Source: Flavobacterium sp. SUN052
GTDB taxonomy: Bacteria > Bacteroidota > Bacteroidia > Flavobacteriales > Flavobacteriaceae
Reading direction: 5' to 3'
DNA: 64,000 bases
Assembly (NCBI RefSeq): GCF_028867935.1
Contig: NZ_JAPQNS010000004.1
Span: 248,001-312,000, forward strand
Shown: positions 1 to 8,727 of the stretch, in pieces
How the letters are laid out: each line of letters starts with the position of its first letter
Numbering within the stretch: position 1 is the stretch's first letter
Notes under the pieces: generated by a model
Told to the model about the DNA's origin: nothing
Database searches by the model: none
The model's input: the letters and a program-made list of their open reading frames with translations, nothing else
Translations under genes and position numbers: made by a program

Positions 1-609
1 ACCGTAAAGAGTATGATTGGGTTGGTGAATGGCCTGATCGAGTTAGTAAGAGCCAATTCCGACGCTGCGACGCTTACGTACCAACCCCAGCGGATTGATG
101 AATTGTTGTGGCAGGCCAGGGCAAATGTTCTTTCGAAATACCCTGCCTATCAGGTGGATATTGATTTTGAAAGCATGCCAGAACAGGAGGAAGAGCTGAT
201 TTTGCTTGGTGAAGGTCCGTTGCTCACTACTGCTTTTCAGAACCTAATAGAAAACGGCTGTAAATATTCGTCGGATAACAGCGTGGCTGTAGCGCTGGCT
301 TTTACACCCAATCAGATGCGGGTAAGTTTTGCCGACAAGGGTGTTGGCATTTCGAAGGCCGATTTGCCGCACATTTTTGAACCCTTTTACCGGTCCGAAA
401 ACGTAATGGCCATTAAGGGAAATGGTATCGGGCTGGCGTTGACACAGCGTATAATTGACTTGCATCAGGGACGCATTCAGGTGGAGTCTGTGGAGCGTAA
501 AGGGACTACCGTCACAGTGTTGTTTCCACTTCGGGAACAGGCACCGCCTACACCACCACCGATTGTGCTGAACGATACCACTTCTCGGCCATCCCCCTCT
601 TTTCCGTAA
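1..609 (+). CDS. Sensor histidine kinase, C-terminal part (5' end outside window)
   Basis: The frame is open from the first base, so the visible 202 residues are the C-terminal end of a longer kinase. Counting from the first internal Met (position 13), the HATPase_c signatures appear in order: N box NLIENGCKYSSD (77-88), G1 box DKGVGIS (108-114), F box FEPFYRS (122-128) and G2 box GNGIGLAL (136-143). The phospho-accepting His region would lie upstream of the window. The protein ends in a short Pro-rich tail (about APPTPPP). Known for the family: ATP binding and autophosphorylation of the dimerisation-helix His. The partner regulator is probably upstream and cannot be seen. The stop is 31 bases before proA, but the two need not be functionally linked. 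Confidence 0.9.
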   Translation, partial: TVKSMIGLVNGLIELVRANSDAATLTYQPQRIDELLWQARANVLSKYPAYQVDIDFESMPEQEEELILLGEGPLLTTAFQNLIENGCKYSSDNSVAVALAFTPNQMRVSFADKGVGISKADLPHIFEPFYRSENVMAIKGNGIGLALTQRIIDLHQGRIQVESVERKGTTVTVLFPLREQAPPTPPPIVLNDTTSRPSPSFP

Positions 610-614
610 CTTTG
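607..614 (+). promoter_or_regulatory. Candidate -7 box (TAACTTTG) for proA
   Basis: TAACTTTG matches the Bacteroidota -7 consensus TAnnTTTG exactly and overlaps the stop codon of the preceding kinase gene. It would start transcription about 20 bases before the proA ATG. No good TTTG or TTG sits 19-21 bases upstream, so the -33 element is weak or missing. Confidence 0.35.
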
Positions 615-640
615 CCTCCTTATTTCCTCCGTACTGCCCA

Positions 641-1906
641 ATGACCAATACTATTACGCCCCTACTTCAGCATACGAAACAGGCTGCTTCGGCAGTACGG
701 CAACTGCCCGACGAGCAAAAAGCGGCTTTGCTAACCTATCTGGCTGATTTGTTGCTACTTAATACAGACCAGATTTTGTCTGAAAATAAGCGTGATCTCG
801 ACCGCGTTTCTGACTCTGATCCCAAAAAAGATCGGCTTCGCCTGACGGAAGCGCGGGTAGCAGATTTGGCAAAAAGTCTAAATGACGTAGCTAATTTGCC
901 TGATCCATCGGGCGCGGTACTGGTGGAGCGGACCATTGAAAAAGGGTTGAAATTACGTAAGCTGGCTGTACCGCTTGGCGTAGTCGGTGCCATTTATGAG
1001 TCGCGGCCAAACGTTACTATTGACGTAGCCGCTTTGTGCTTGCGCTCGGGAAATGCCTGCGTACTGAAGGGAGGTAAAGAGGCCGACTTTTCGAATCGCA
1101 TTCTGGTTAGTTTTATCAAGCAGGCATTAGCTGCGTTTGATATTCCTACCGCTGCCGTAACGCTCTTACCGCTCGATAACGACGGACAACGCGGAGCCGT
1201 AGTAAACGAACTGCTGACCGCCACGCGCTACGTCGATATTATTATTCCCAGGGGGTCCGAATCCCTGATTCAGTTTGTGCGCAAACATTCACTGGTGCCA
1301 ACCATCGAAACGGGGGCGGGAGTGTGCCATACCTATGTTGAGAAGACGGCTAATCTGGCCAAGGCTGCTGCTATTGTGGTCAATGCCAAAGTAACGCGGC
1401 CGTCCGTTTGTAACGCTCTCGATTGTATTGTGGTTGACGCTGTGGTGGCTGAAAACTTTTTGCCGCTCCTCATGCCGGGCTTTAAGGAATACAATGTGGA
1501 GGTTTTCGCCGACGAAACAGCGTTTCCAATTCTGCAACGAGCCGGTTACACCAATCTACAGCCTGCCCAGCCAGCCGATTTTGGTCGCGAGTTCTTGGAC
1601 TTCAAATGTTCCGTTCGGGTAGTGGCCGATATGGATGAAGCCTTAGCCCATATTCAATTGTACTCGTCGCGGCACTCAGAAGCTATCGTTTCGTCGGACC
1701 AGACCAACATCAACCGCTTTCTGAACGAGGTCGACGCAGCGGCTGTTTATGCCAATGCTTCAACCCGCTTCACCGATGGGGGCGTGTTTGGGTTGGGTGC
1801 CGAAATCGGTATATCTACGCAGAAGCTTCATGCAAGAGGGCCATTTGCGCTCGAAAAATTAGTAACCGAAAAATGGATTGTGGTCGGTGACGGACAGATT
1901 CGCTAA
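641..1906 (+). CDS. proA: Glutamate-5-semialdehyde dehydrogenase (gamma-glutamyl phosphate reductase)
   Basis: This cytosolic enzyme performs the second step of proline synthesis: NADPH-dependent reduction of gamma-glutamyl phosphate to glutamate semialdehyde. At 421 residues it has the usual ProA length. Visible family features are the YESRPNVTID segment (119-128), GGKEA (144-148) and the catalytic Cys in VTRPSVCNAL (Cys257), followed by the conserved C-terminal segment with FGLGAEIGIS. No proB (glutamate 5-kinase) lies in the window, although proB and proA are adjacent in many bacteria; it may be upstream or elsewhere. The ATG at 641 gives an N-terminus that aligns naturally with ProA proteins, and a -7-like box lies just upstream. 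Confidence 0.95.
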   Translation: MTNTITPLLQHTKQAASAVRQLPDEQKAALLTYLADLLLLNTDQILSENKRDLDRVSDSDPKKDRLRLTEARVADLAKSLNDVANLPDPSGAVLVERTIEKGLKLRKLAVPLGVVGAIYESRPNVTIDVAALCLRSGNACVLKGGKEADFSNRILVSFIKQALAAFDIPTAAVTLLPLDNDGQRGAVVNELLTATRYVDIIIPRGSESLIQFVRKHSLVPTIETGAGVCHTYVEKTANLAKAAAIVVNAKVTRPSVCNALDCIVVDAVVAENFLPLLMPGFKEYNVEVFADETAFPILQRAGYTNLQPAQPADFGREFLDFKCSVRVVADMDEALAHIQLYSSRHSEAIVSSDQTNINRFLNEVDAAAVYANASTRFTDGGVFGLGAEIGISTQKLHARGPFALEKLVTEKWIVVGDGQIR

Positions 1907-1953
1907 TTGAATGGTGTTGTATATTGCGTTGTTAATATACCGTAACTAAAACT

Positions 1954-2892
1954 ATGACACCTGTTCCTGAATCGTTCATTATTCTGTGGTCGACACCGCT
2001 GTATGCATTGGTTATTGGTATCGAAATGATACTAAGCCATTGGCAGCATCGGCATTTGTATTCGTTTTGGGGGGTGGTGCAAAACCTATACCTGACTATT
2101 CTCAATGCAAGTCTCGATCTGCTGGTGCGTGGGTTGTACGTAGGAGTGCTGCTCTTCGTCTATACCTACCGCGTGGGTGAAATCTCCGACCCGTGGTTTT
2201 ACTGGGCAGCCCTGGTAGTACTCGAAGATTTTATGTTTTACTGGCTCCACCGATTCGACCATGTTTGTCGGTTGTTCTGGGCCGTTCACGTTACCCATCA
2301 CTCCTCCGAAGAGTTTAACCTGACTACCGGCTTCCGCTCGTCGGTGTTTCAGCCCTTGTATCGGTTCATCTATTTTGTTCCGCTAGCTTGGTTTGGTTTT
2401 CGGGCCGAAGACATTTTACTGACTTATTCGGCAACCCAGATTTGGGGTATTTTGGTCCACACACAGTACATAGGCAAACTAGGGGTTTTAGAATGGTTTA
2501 TGGTCACACCCTCGCACCATCGGGTACACCATGCTTCCAATATTCAGTACCTTGATCGGAATATGGGTATGTTTCTGATTATCTGGGATCGGCTGTTTGG
2601 CACTTTTGCCGAAGAAGATCCCAACGAGCCGGTACGGTACGGTTTAACCACCAATCTGACCAGTCAATCGCCGGGAAATCTGATTTTTCATGAGTGGAAA
2701 AAATTGGGAGAAGACCTTCGGAAACCTGGCCCACTAAGTCAAAAAGTCAATTATTTGCTTCAGCCGCCCGGTTGGAGTCACGACGGGAGTAGTCAAACTG
2801 CCGAGCAGATGCGCCAGGGGGGAAACACCTCAAACCAAGCCTCTTTGACGAATCACCAAAATGTAGTATTTTCCCCAGAGTTGACTGAGTAA
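1954..2892 (+). CDS. Sterol desaturase / fatty acid hydroxylase family membrane protein
   Basis: This is a 312-residue integral membrane di-iron oxygenase. The histidine clusters that bind the two irons are all present: H99-RFD-H103, H112-VT-HH116 and HHRVHH (188-193). Hydrophobic segments precede and separate the clusters. The C-terminal ~50 residues after the catalytic domain are polar, Ser/Gln/Asn-rich and probably disordered. Known for the family: O2-dependent hydroxylation or desaturation of lipids, sterols or carotenoids. The substrate cannot be read from the sequence. The gene stands alone between proA and the CotH locus, with 47 and 62 bases on either side, so an operon with its neighbours is possible but not evident. 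Confidence 0.88.
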   Translation: MTPVPESFIILWSTPLYALVIGIEMILSHWQHRHLYSFWGVVQNLYLTILNASLDLLVRGLYVGVLLFVYTYRVGEISDPWFYWAALVVLEDFMFYWLHRFDHVCRLFWAVHVTHHSSEEFNLTTGFRSSVFQPLYRFIYFVPLAWFGFRAEDILLTYSATQIWGILVHTQYIGKLGVLEWFMVTPSHHRVHHASNIQYLDRNMGMFLIIWDRLFGTFAEEDPNEPVRYGLTTNLTSQSPGNLIFHEWKKLGEDLRKPGPLSQKVNYLLQPPGWSHDGSSQTAEQMRQGGNTSNQASLTNHQNVVFSPELTE

Positions 2893-2954
2893 TTGCAACG
2901 CTGGTGAGCCGATCGGCGTAGTCAATTATAACCATTGCGACACCCCGATTTGCC

Positions 2955-4358
2955 ATGAACCAGAATCGTTTACTTACCCTTGCAGTCACGCTGCTATGGA
3001 TTGGCGTATCCTGTCAGCCCAAAATCGTTGATCCGGCAACCGTATCTGTGACAGCTAATCCTGACTGGACCGAAGCTTCGCACAGTAATAAGGCCACTCC
3101 CGATTACACGGTAGTATTTCCGCAAGACAAAGTCAATACGTTGGAAATTACCATGACCGCAGCGGAGTGGCAGTCTGTAATGACCGACATGACGGCTAAG
3201 TTTGGTGGTAGCTTCGGGGCGGGTGGCACTACACCTGGGGGAGCTGTTCCGGGTGGAGCGGGGAATTTTGGAACGGCCGAGCCCAATTATATTGCTTTGC
3301 CAGTGACGTTTAACGGGAAAGCTTGGAAAAAGGTAGGCTTCCGGCTCAAGGGAAACTCCAGCTTGTCGTCGGCCTGGCGTGGTGGTACGTATAAACTTCC
3401 CTTTCGGCTGAATTTCGATGAGTTCGAAGATACATTTCCTGAAATTAAAGATCAGCGGTTTTATGGCTTCAAAGAGCTGTCCATGTCGCCTGCTTTTGGG
3501 GATGCTTCGCTGATTCGCGAAAAGGTGGCGGCCGACATTTTTCGGCAGGCGGGGGTTCCGGCCGCTCAAACAGCCTTTTATAAAGTGTACATCAACTTTG
3601 GCGCTGGCCGGAAATACTGCGGTATTTATACAATGGTTGAAGTGATCGACGACACCATGGTGGAAAGTCAGTTTGCTGATAAAAAAGGAAATATCTACAA
3701 GCCTGAGTCTAGTTTCCTGACATTTACCCAGACGCAGTTCGAAAAGAAAAACAACAAAACGGAGGCCGATTACTCCGATGTGCAAGCGTTTATTACAGCC
3801 CTTAACAGCAGCGACCGGACAACAAACCGGGCTCTCTGGCGGACCAATCTGGAGAAGACGTTCAATATTGATCACTATCTGAAGTTCCTGGCCGTAAACA
3901 ACACCATTGTCAACTGGGATACCTACGGGTCAATGGCCCACAACTATTACTTCTATACTGCCCCCGATAAACGGATCGTGTGGATTCCGTGGGACCATAA
4001 CGAAGCCCTAAAAACCACAGCTGGAGCGGGTGGAGGTATTGCCAGGGCAGTGTCGCTGCCCATGACCGAAGTGACGGCTGCCTGGCCTTTGCTTAAGTAC
4101 GTAGCCGAAGATCCTGTGTACATGGCGAAATACAAGCAAAGTGTGAAAACATTTGCCGAAACGGTGTTTACTGCTACGGCCATGAACGCACTGGTTGAGC
4201 GGAATCATGCCCTCATTGCGCCCTTTGTAACCGGTACCGAAACGGAGCAAAAACCCTATTCGTATCTGGCTTCGCCTGCTGAGTTCACCAACGCTTTAGC
4301 CACTCTGAAAACACATATTGCCTCTCGGAATCAGGCAGCCGCCGACTTCACGAAATAA
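2955..4358 (+). CDS. CotH-type protein kinase family lipoprotein
   Basis: A 467-residue exported protein. The N-terminus is a lipoprotein signal with lipobox VSC (Cys20), so it is probably membrane-anchored outside the cytoplasm. Residues ~50-400 have the CotH pattern: a GNSS..W..KLPFRLNFDEF block, a GFKELSM..D..LIREKVA block, YCGIYTMVEVID, GNIYKPE, and WIPWDHNEAL with Asp347 in the expected metal/catalytic region. Between the first strands lies a Gly/Pro-rich low-complexity stretch (about 84-107), a frequent linker in this family. Known: Bacillus CotH is an atypical secreted protein kinase of spore coat proteins; Bacteroidota members are not characterised. It heads a three-gene unit with a DUF4956 membrane protein and a DUF2490 outer-membrane protein. 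Confidence 0.88.
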   Translation: MNQNRLLTLAVTLLWIGVSCQPKIVDPATVSVTANPDWTEASHSNKATPDYTVVFPQDKVNTLEITMTAAEWQSVMTDMTAKFGGSFGAGGTTPGGAVPGGAGNFGTAEPNYIALPVTFNGKAWKKVGFRLKGNSSLSSAWRGGTYKLPFRLNFDEFEDTFPEIKDQRFYGFKELSMSPAFGDASLIREKVAADIFRQAGVPAAQTAFYKVYINFGAGRKYCGIYTMVEVIDDTMVESQFADKKGNIYKPESSFLTFTQTQFEKKNNKTEADYSDVQAFITALNSSDRTTNRALWRTNLEKTFNIDHYLKFLAVNNTIVNWDTYGSMAHNYYFYTAPDKRIVWIPWDHNEALKTTAGAGGGIARAVSLPMTEVTAAWPLLKYVAEDPVYMAKYKQSVKTFAETVFTATAMNALVERNHALIAPFVTGTETEQKPYSYLASPAEFTNALATLKTHIASRNQAAADFTK

Positions 4359-4377
4359 CGCATCGACACCTCCCCTC

Positions 4378-5061
4378 ATGATTTTACTCCAACAGGCGGC
4401 TAACCCCGCTATACTCGACGGTTTTGCATCTATGGCTCTTTTCTCGTTCGACTTGCTGCTTCGCTTTGGCGTTGATGCAGCGACAGTTGCCGTGCTGATT
4501 CGGCTGATTTATTACCGGATTTACCGAAAGTCAGCGCTGTTTGTGACATTTTTCGCCTTCAACCTGACTATATTTCTCGTTACCTATATGCTGCATCAAG
4601 TGCAGATGTCTATGGGGGCTGCATTTGGTTTATTCGCCGTGTTCTCGATGCTTCGGTTCCGTACCGAGGGTATTTCGATAAAGGATATGACCTATCTGTT
4701 TGTCGTCATTTCCATTGGTTTGATCTCAGCAATTTGCGAAGTAGGAACGGAGTACGGAGGCTGGGTAGGGGCGGCTCTGCTCAATAGCCTGATTGTGGGT
4801 GTTGTGTACGTGTTGGAAAGCGACTGGTTTGTGCGTCGGGAATCAAGCAAAACTATTTACTACGACCGTACTGATCTGCTTCGCCCCGAACATGCCCTCA
4901 ATTTACTGGACGATTTGCGAGCTCGTACGGGGCTTTGGATATACCGGGTTGAGGTACGGGACATTGATTTTCGGAAAGACTGTGCCCAACTGACTGTCTA
5001 TTATCATGAAAACACTAGGCAACCCGTTCAGGCGGCTAAAGAAGTGATCAGCTACCGATAA
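4378..5061 (+). CDS. DUF4956 domain membrane protein
   Basis: The protein has 227 residues from the ATG at 4378. A longer reading from 4318 would overlap the CotH gene by 41 bases and add a polar, non-conserved N-terminus, so it is not favoured. About four hydrophobic segments occupy residues ~20-150, followed by a soluble C-terminal domain with the pattern YYDRTDLL...LLDDLRARTG..IYRVEVRDIDF, typical of DUF4956. Family members are commonly found next to CotH kinases or VTC-type polyphosphate polymerases (established context); only CotH is present here. The role is unknown; a membrane partner of the CotH protein is an inference. The next gene starts 14 bases downstream. Confidence 0.85.
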   Translation: MILLQQAANPAILDGFASMALFSFDLLLRFGVDAATVAVLIRLIYYRIYRKSALFVTFFAFNLTIFLVTYMLHQVQMSMGAAFGLFAVFSMLRFRTEGISIKDMTYLFVVISIGLISAICEVGTEYGGWVGAALLNSLIVGVVYVLESDWFVRRESSKTIYYDRTDLLRPEHALNLLDDLRARTGLWIYRVEVRDIDFRKDCAQLTVYYHENTRQPVQAAKEVISYR

Positions 5062-5075
5062 GAACCATCAAAACC

Positions 5076-5744
5076 ATGATTCAACGATTTGTATTTATCC
5101 TTTCTGTAAGCCTGGTTCCGTTGGCTGTTTGCGCTCAAAGCCCAACTATGGGTGTTTGGGCTGGGGCAAGTGTCGAAAAAAAACTGGGAAAAGCATTCTC
5201 CGTTGAACTAAATGGCCAGATGCGGGTCAGCGATAATTTTACTATTACAAGAGCGTATTTAGGAGAATTGGGAGTTGGCTATCGCTTGACCAAACATTGG
5301 AAAGTTGGGGCATTTTACCGGTACACGGGTCGGCGTAAATACAACAAAGAAACCCTCGACTATTATTATCGTCCCTATCATCGGTTCTACGGAGAATTAA
5401 CTTTTGACCATAAAATCTGGCGTGGACTAAAAGGGAATTATCGCCTTCGCTACCAAGATCAGTTCAAGGATGATACAGAGGGTTTAGTGGCCGATAAAAG
5501 CTATATCCGCAACAAGTTTGAGCTGTCGTACGACATGAAAACCCGCTTTACCCCGTTTGCTTCCGCCGATATATTTTATCGCATAGGCACGGGTATCGAT
5601 CAGGTTCGGAGTAAAATAGGCGTCGATATTGACCTCACCAAACGCCAGAGTTTGTCGGTCTCGGTCTTCACTGACGTACCCGTCAATGCGGGGCCAATTA
5701 CAGAGGTATATGGAAATATAGGCTATAAGCTCAAGTTAAAATAA
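5076..5744 (+). CDS. DUF2490 family outer-membrane beta-barrel protein
   Basis: A 222-residue protein with a signal peptide ending near VCAQS (residue ~21). The rest is a series of alternating amphipathic strands rich in Tyr, Arg, Lys and Gly (for example WKVGAFYRYTGRRKYNKE and RGLKGNYRLRYQDQF), ending in a strand GNIGYKLKLK. This is the DUF2490 pattern, predicted to be a small outer-membrane barrel of about ten strands. It closes the CotH-DUF4956-DUF2490 operon. The trio spans periplasm or outer-membrane face, inner membrane and outer membrane, which suggests an envelope assembly, but no substrate is visible. Confidence 0.82.
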   Translation: MIQRFVFILSVSLVPLAVCAQSPTMGVWAGASVEKKLGKAFSVELNGQMRVSDNFTITRAYLGELGVGYRLTKHWKVGAFYRYTGRRKYNKETLDYYYRPYHRFYGELTFDHKIWRGLKGNYRLRYQDQFKDDTEGLVADKSYIRNKFELSYDMKTRFTPFASADIFYRIGTGIDQVRSKIGVDIDLTKRQSLSVSVFTDVPVNAGPITEVYGNIGYKLKLK

Positions 5745-5769
5745 GCGGGAGTAATTGAGGTAATAAAAG

Positions 5770-5818
5770 ATTGGGGTAATTGAGTAACTCCGCGTGTGAG
5801 TTACCCAATTACCCCAAT
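5770..5818. terminator. Palindrome between convergent genes, TAATTGGGTAA family copy 1
   Basis: Arms 5770-5790 and 5798-5818 (21 bases, one mismatch) flank a 7-base loop CGCGTGT. It lies between the end of the DUF2490 gene and the end of the minus-strand surface-protein gene, so it can serve as a bidirectional terminator. Related palindromes occur at 18806-18843 and 62150-62198. Confidence 0.7.
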
Positions 5819-5846
5819 TACCATTTTAACTTAGTTGACCAATTAT

Positions 5847-8453
5847 TTACTGCCGTACTACCTTCACAGTTTTCGATTGAGTAGGAGAGCTAATGTTTAG
5901 CAAGTACATGCCACTTGAGCCTAAACGAAGCGTTTGACGATCAACTTCAGAAGTAACTTCTGTTTGTTTTTCAGTAATTAACCGGCCTGTCAGATCGCGA
6001 AGCTGATAGGTAATCGGTTTACCTTCGGCACCGCGTACTTCAACAGAAACAGACTCCGCAATAGTTGGGTTACCCAACACGGTTACGTTGAGATCGCCAG
6101 TCGCTTCAGCAGAGGCTACCCGAGCGCGAACGCAGAACGCCACCAGATCAAAGGTGATACTTACGGTTTTGCCACTCTGTGTTGCGTAGAGAATCAGCGG
6201 TTTTGGATCGCTTCGGAGTCCCGCTTCAACGATACCCGTGGTACTTTGTGGTGAACTACGCGTTACGCCGGGTGTAAAGAAAGTTATCGGCGACCCATCA
6301 CCCCCACTGGTTTGCAGGGTGATAGCTCCCGTCTGGCAATTGTAGGCAGGGGCAAGTATCCTGAACTCCGATGAAGTAGGAGGGGGAGTGACCGTTTTCG
6401 AGTCACAGTTGGCGACAACAGGGATAAGTGTCACCGCTGAACACGAGTTTGCAGCACTAGTCGTGACTAAAGTATATGTACCTGCTTGTGTCACGACGAC
6501 TGTGCCAATTAGTGAAGTAGTATTATAACCACCCGGTCCAGTATAAAGATAACTTGGACCAAATATGCCCCCTGTTGATAACGTAACGCTGCCTCCTCCG
6601 CAACCTATTGTTCCAGACGTTGTAACTGTTGATGGGGTAGCAAATGTATTGCTTACAACTGTAGTAACGGCAGTTGCCGAGCAACCCGGAAGTCCAGTTA
6701 CTGTTAGGAAATAGGTTCCGGGCTGGTTAACGGTAATGCTTGTAGCGGCACCAAACTGAGCTACGCCAGGCCCGTTGAAGGAATAAACACTTCCTGTACC
6801 TTGCGCTACTAAGGTTACACTATTTTGAGAACAAGTTATTTGATTAAGGGCGTTCAATGAAGCGGTTGATGTATTCGGCGTAAATGCAACGGTTGTACTG
6901 GCCATACTGGTACAACCGTTGTCGCCAACCAATAACACCGAATAGACGCCTGGTTCAGCAACTGTCATTGAATTAGTACTGGTTACCCGAAACAGTTTGG
7001 GGCCAGAGAAGTAGTAATCCCGATTGCCGGACGGCCCCGTGAGTGTAACAGCGGGAATTGTGCATGATAAGTTACTGCTGGCAAACAAAAACGCTTGTGG
7101 TGAAGCGGTACTACTAACTACTGTAGTTGCCAGTGTTGTACGACATCCGTTGGTTCCAGTGAAAATAACCGAATACGACCCCTCTGCGGTTACCGTGACC
7201 GATCCCGTCTGATTAGATGCGAGTATGCCATTTCCCCCAAAAACATAACTGGTTCCGGGTGCTGCGCCAGTAGCCGACAAGCTAACCACACTGCTATTAC
7301 AGGTTATCTGCCCCAGGGGAACAAATGTACCGACTGCCGAGGCTGGAGAAATTATAGTGGAAACCGTTGATATACAACCGTTTGGTCCAGAAATAGCTAC
7401 TTGGTACGTTCCCGGCTGATTCACTACAACCTGATTACTTGTTCCAGACTGAGTTACGCCCGGCCCACTAAAGGCATAACTGGTGCCGCCAGTGGTAGCA
7501 ACTAAAGAAACCGAAGAACCAGCACACAAAATTGAACTGCTGGCAACCAAACTCGCATTTGGAACAGCCGTACCCGTTGATGCACTGAACGACAGCGATC
7601 GTGAGCAGCTACCATTATAGGCAATGAGCGTATACGAAATTGGTTGGAAAAGCGTGAATAGGCCACTTGCTTGCTGAGGGCTAAACGGCAGCAATGCATA
7701 ACTGGTACCCCCCGTTGCGGTAATATTTGTTGGATTGGAACCACAAAGCACCGGGCTACCCAGTATCGTAACATCGGGCAGTGGGACAACGGTAACAACT
7801 GCTACTCCCCCAACGGGTAGCGACACGCCGTTGGCTCCGACGAGTGAAATCAAGGTATAGGTGGTGTTAGCAGTGGGGCTGACAACAATGCCGTTCCCAC
7901 TTGTGTAGCTCACTACCGTAGTACTGACAAGGCCGGTGCTGCTATTGCTGGCACTCGTATAGACCAGTGTAAAGGGGCCAATCCCGTTGGTGACGCCTAC
8001 GCTCAGGGTTGCCGACTGCCCTGCGCAGATGGTAGACGTACCCACCAAACTACCTCCCGGAACGGTAACGCTGGTGGTAGCCGTAATGGATTGGCTGGCA
8101 ATGGCTGCAACGGTTCCGCTGGCGGGTACCCCCGCATCACGAACTGTCAGGGTAAATGTATGAACGCCCGGAATTAACCCGGTTACAGTTGCGGTTGAAC
8201 TGCCATTGGCAGAAATGGCACCTGGTCCGTTAAAGGTATAGCTGTAAGGAGATGTGCCGCCCCGTGCTGTGGCAGAAAGGCTAGTGCCAGTCGTAGCTGT
8301 TAATAAATTGGGGGTAGCAATGAGCGTGGCCGACAAAGCAGTGGGTGTGGTGATCTGAGCTTCTACAGTTGAAGCCGCCATTAGTAAACTAAGAAGCCCC
8401 AAAAATTGAGTAAGGGCTGATTTCAACAATGGAGTAAATGTAGATTTAAGCAT
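5847..8453 (-). CDS. Large surface protein with Ig-like repeats and T9SS sorting domain
   Basis: The protein has 868 residues from the ATG at 8453. A longer reading to 8492 would place 13 residues ahead of a clean signal peptide (about 1-33, ending STVEAQ), and a promoter lies just upstream of 8490. The body is a run of Ig/PKD-like repeats of ~75 residues with a recurring pattern: T.YFSGPGV...., V..PGTY.V...G.NGC....TTVVS. Residues ~715-800 form a different module (YNC.TG....GGDG...) and the last ~75 are a type A T9SS C-terminal signal (LGNP...VEVRGAEGKPITY...G.YLLNI.....KTVKVVRQ). Expected location is the cell surface or medium after T9SS export across the outer membrane. Adhesion or gliding roles are possible but unproven. 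Composition is dominated by Ser, Thr, Gly and Val. Confidence 0.88.
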   Translation of the reverse strand: MLKSTFTPLLKSALTQFLGLLSLLMAASTVEAQITTPTALSATLIATPNLLTATTGTSLSATARGGTSPYSYTFNGPGAISANGSSTATVTGLIPGVHTFTLTVRDAGVPASGTVAAIASQSITATTSVTVPGGSLVGTSTICAGQSATLSVGVTNGIGPFTLVYTSASNSSTGLVSTTVVSYTSGNGIVVSPTANTTYTLISLVGANGVSLPVGGVAVVTVVPLPDVTILGSPVLCGSNPTNITATGGTSYALLPFSPQQASGLFTLFQPISYTLIAYNGSCSRSLSFSASTGTAVPNASLVASSSILCAGSSVSLVATTGGTSYAFSGPGVTQSGTSNQVVVNQPGTYQVAISGPNGCISTVSTIISPASAVGTFVPLGQITCNSSVVSLSATGAAPGTSYVFGGNGILASNQTGSVTVTAEGSYSVIFTGTNGCRTTLATTVVSSTASPQAFLFASSNLSCTIPAVTLTGPSGNRDYYFSGPKLFRVTSTNSMTVAEPGVYSVLLVGDNGCTSMASTTVAFTPNTSTASLNALNQITCSQNSVTLVAQGTGSVYSFNGPGVAQFGAATSITVNQPGTYFLTVTGLPGCSATAVTTVVSNTFATPSTVTTSGTIGCGGGSVTLSTGGIFGPSYLYTGPGGYNTTSLIGTVVVTQAGTYTLVTTSAANSCSAVTLIPVVANCDSKTVTPPPTSSEFRILAPAYNCQTGAITLQTSGGDGSPITFFTPGVTRSSPQSTTGIVEAGLRSDPKPLILYATQSGKTVSITFDLVAFCVRARVASAEATGDLNVTVLGNPTIAESVSVEVRGAEGKPITYQLRDLTGRLITEKQTEVTSEVDRQTLRLGSSGMYLLNISSPTQSKTVKVVRQ

Positions 8454-8495
8454 AATGGGCGAATTGATAATCAAGGCAATATAAGGAAGCAAAAG

Positions 8496-8526
8496 AAAAC
8501 TTAGGTCATTAATTTATTAAATCAAA
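8496..8526 (-). promoter_or_regulatory. Candidate promoter (TTTG-N19-TAAGTTTT) for the Ig-repeat surface protein
   Basis: On the minus strand TTTG (8526-8523) is followed after 19 bases by TAAGTTTT (8503-8496), seven of eight matches to the Bacteroidota -7 box TAnnTTTG. The predicted start of transcription near 8490 leaves a leader of about 38 bases before the ATG at 8453 and excludes the longer reading that begins at 8492. Confidence 0.5.
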
Positions 8527-8727
8527 CGAATCTTGATTTAGCGGTTTTACTCATGTGATTGTAATGAGAACATTTTGGATTGTAAGCGACTTAATACTTA
8601 GTCTGTAATTTTAGTAGTTTATTTGGAGGTACATTTTGATAAGATAATCTGTTGGCTGGAGGGTAATAAACTACTCGTATGTCGATTACCACACACATTT
8701 TTGCGTTATTTTGTGAGGTAATTTCCT

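Noticed and set aside
2994..3875. 293-codon minus-strand open frame
   Set aside because: It lies inside the CotH gene on the other strand and its product shows only shadow composition.
5847..8453. Ig-like repeats considered as DNA tandem repeats
   Set aside because: Similarity is at protein level only; the DNA of the repeats is too diverged to count as a repeat array.
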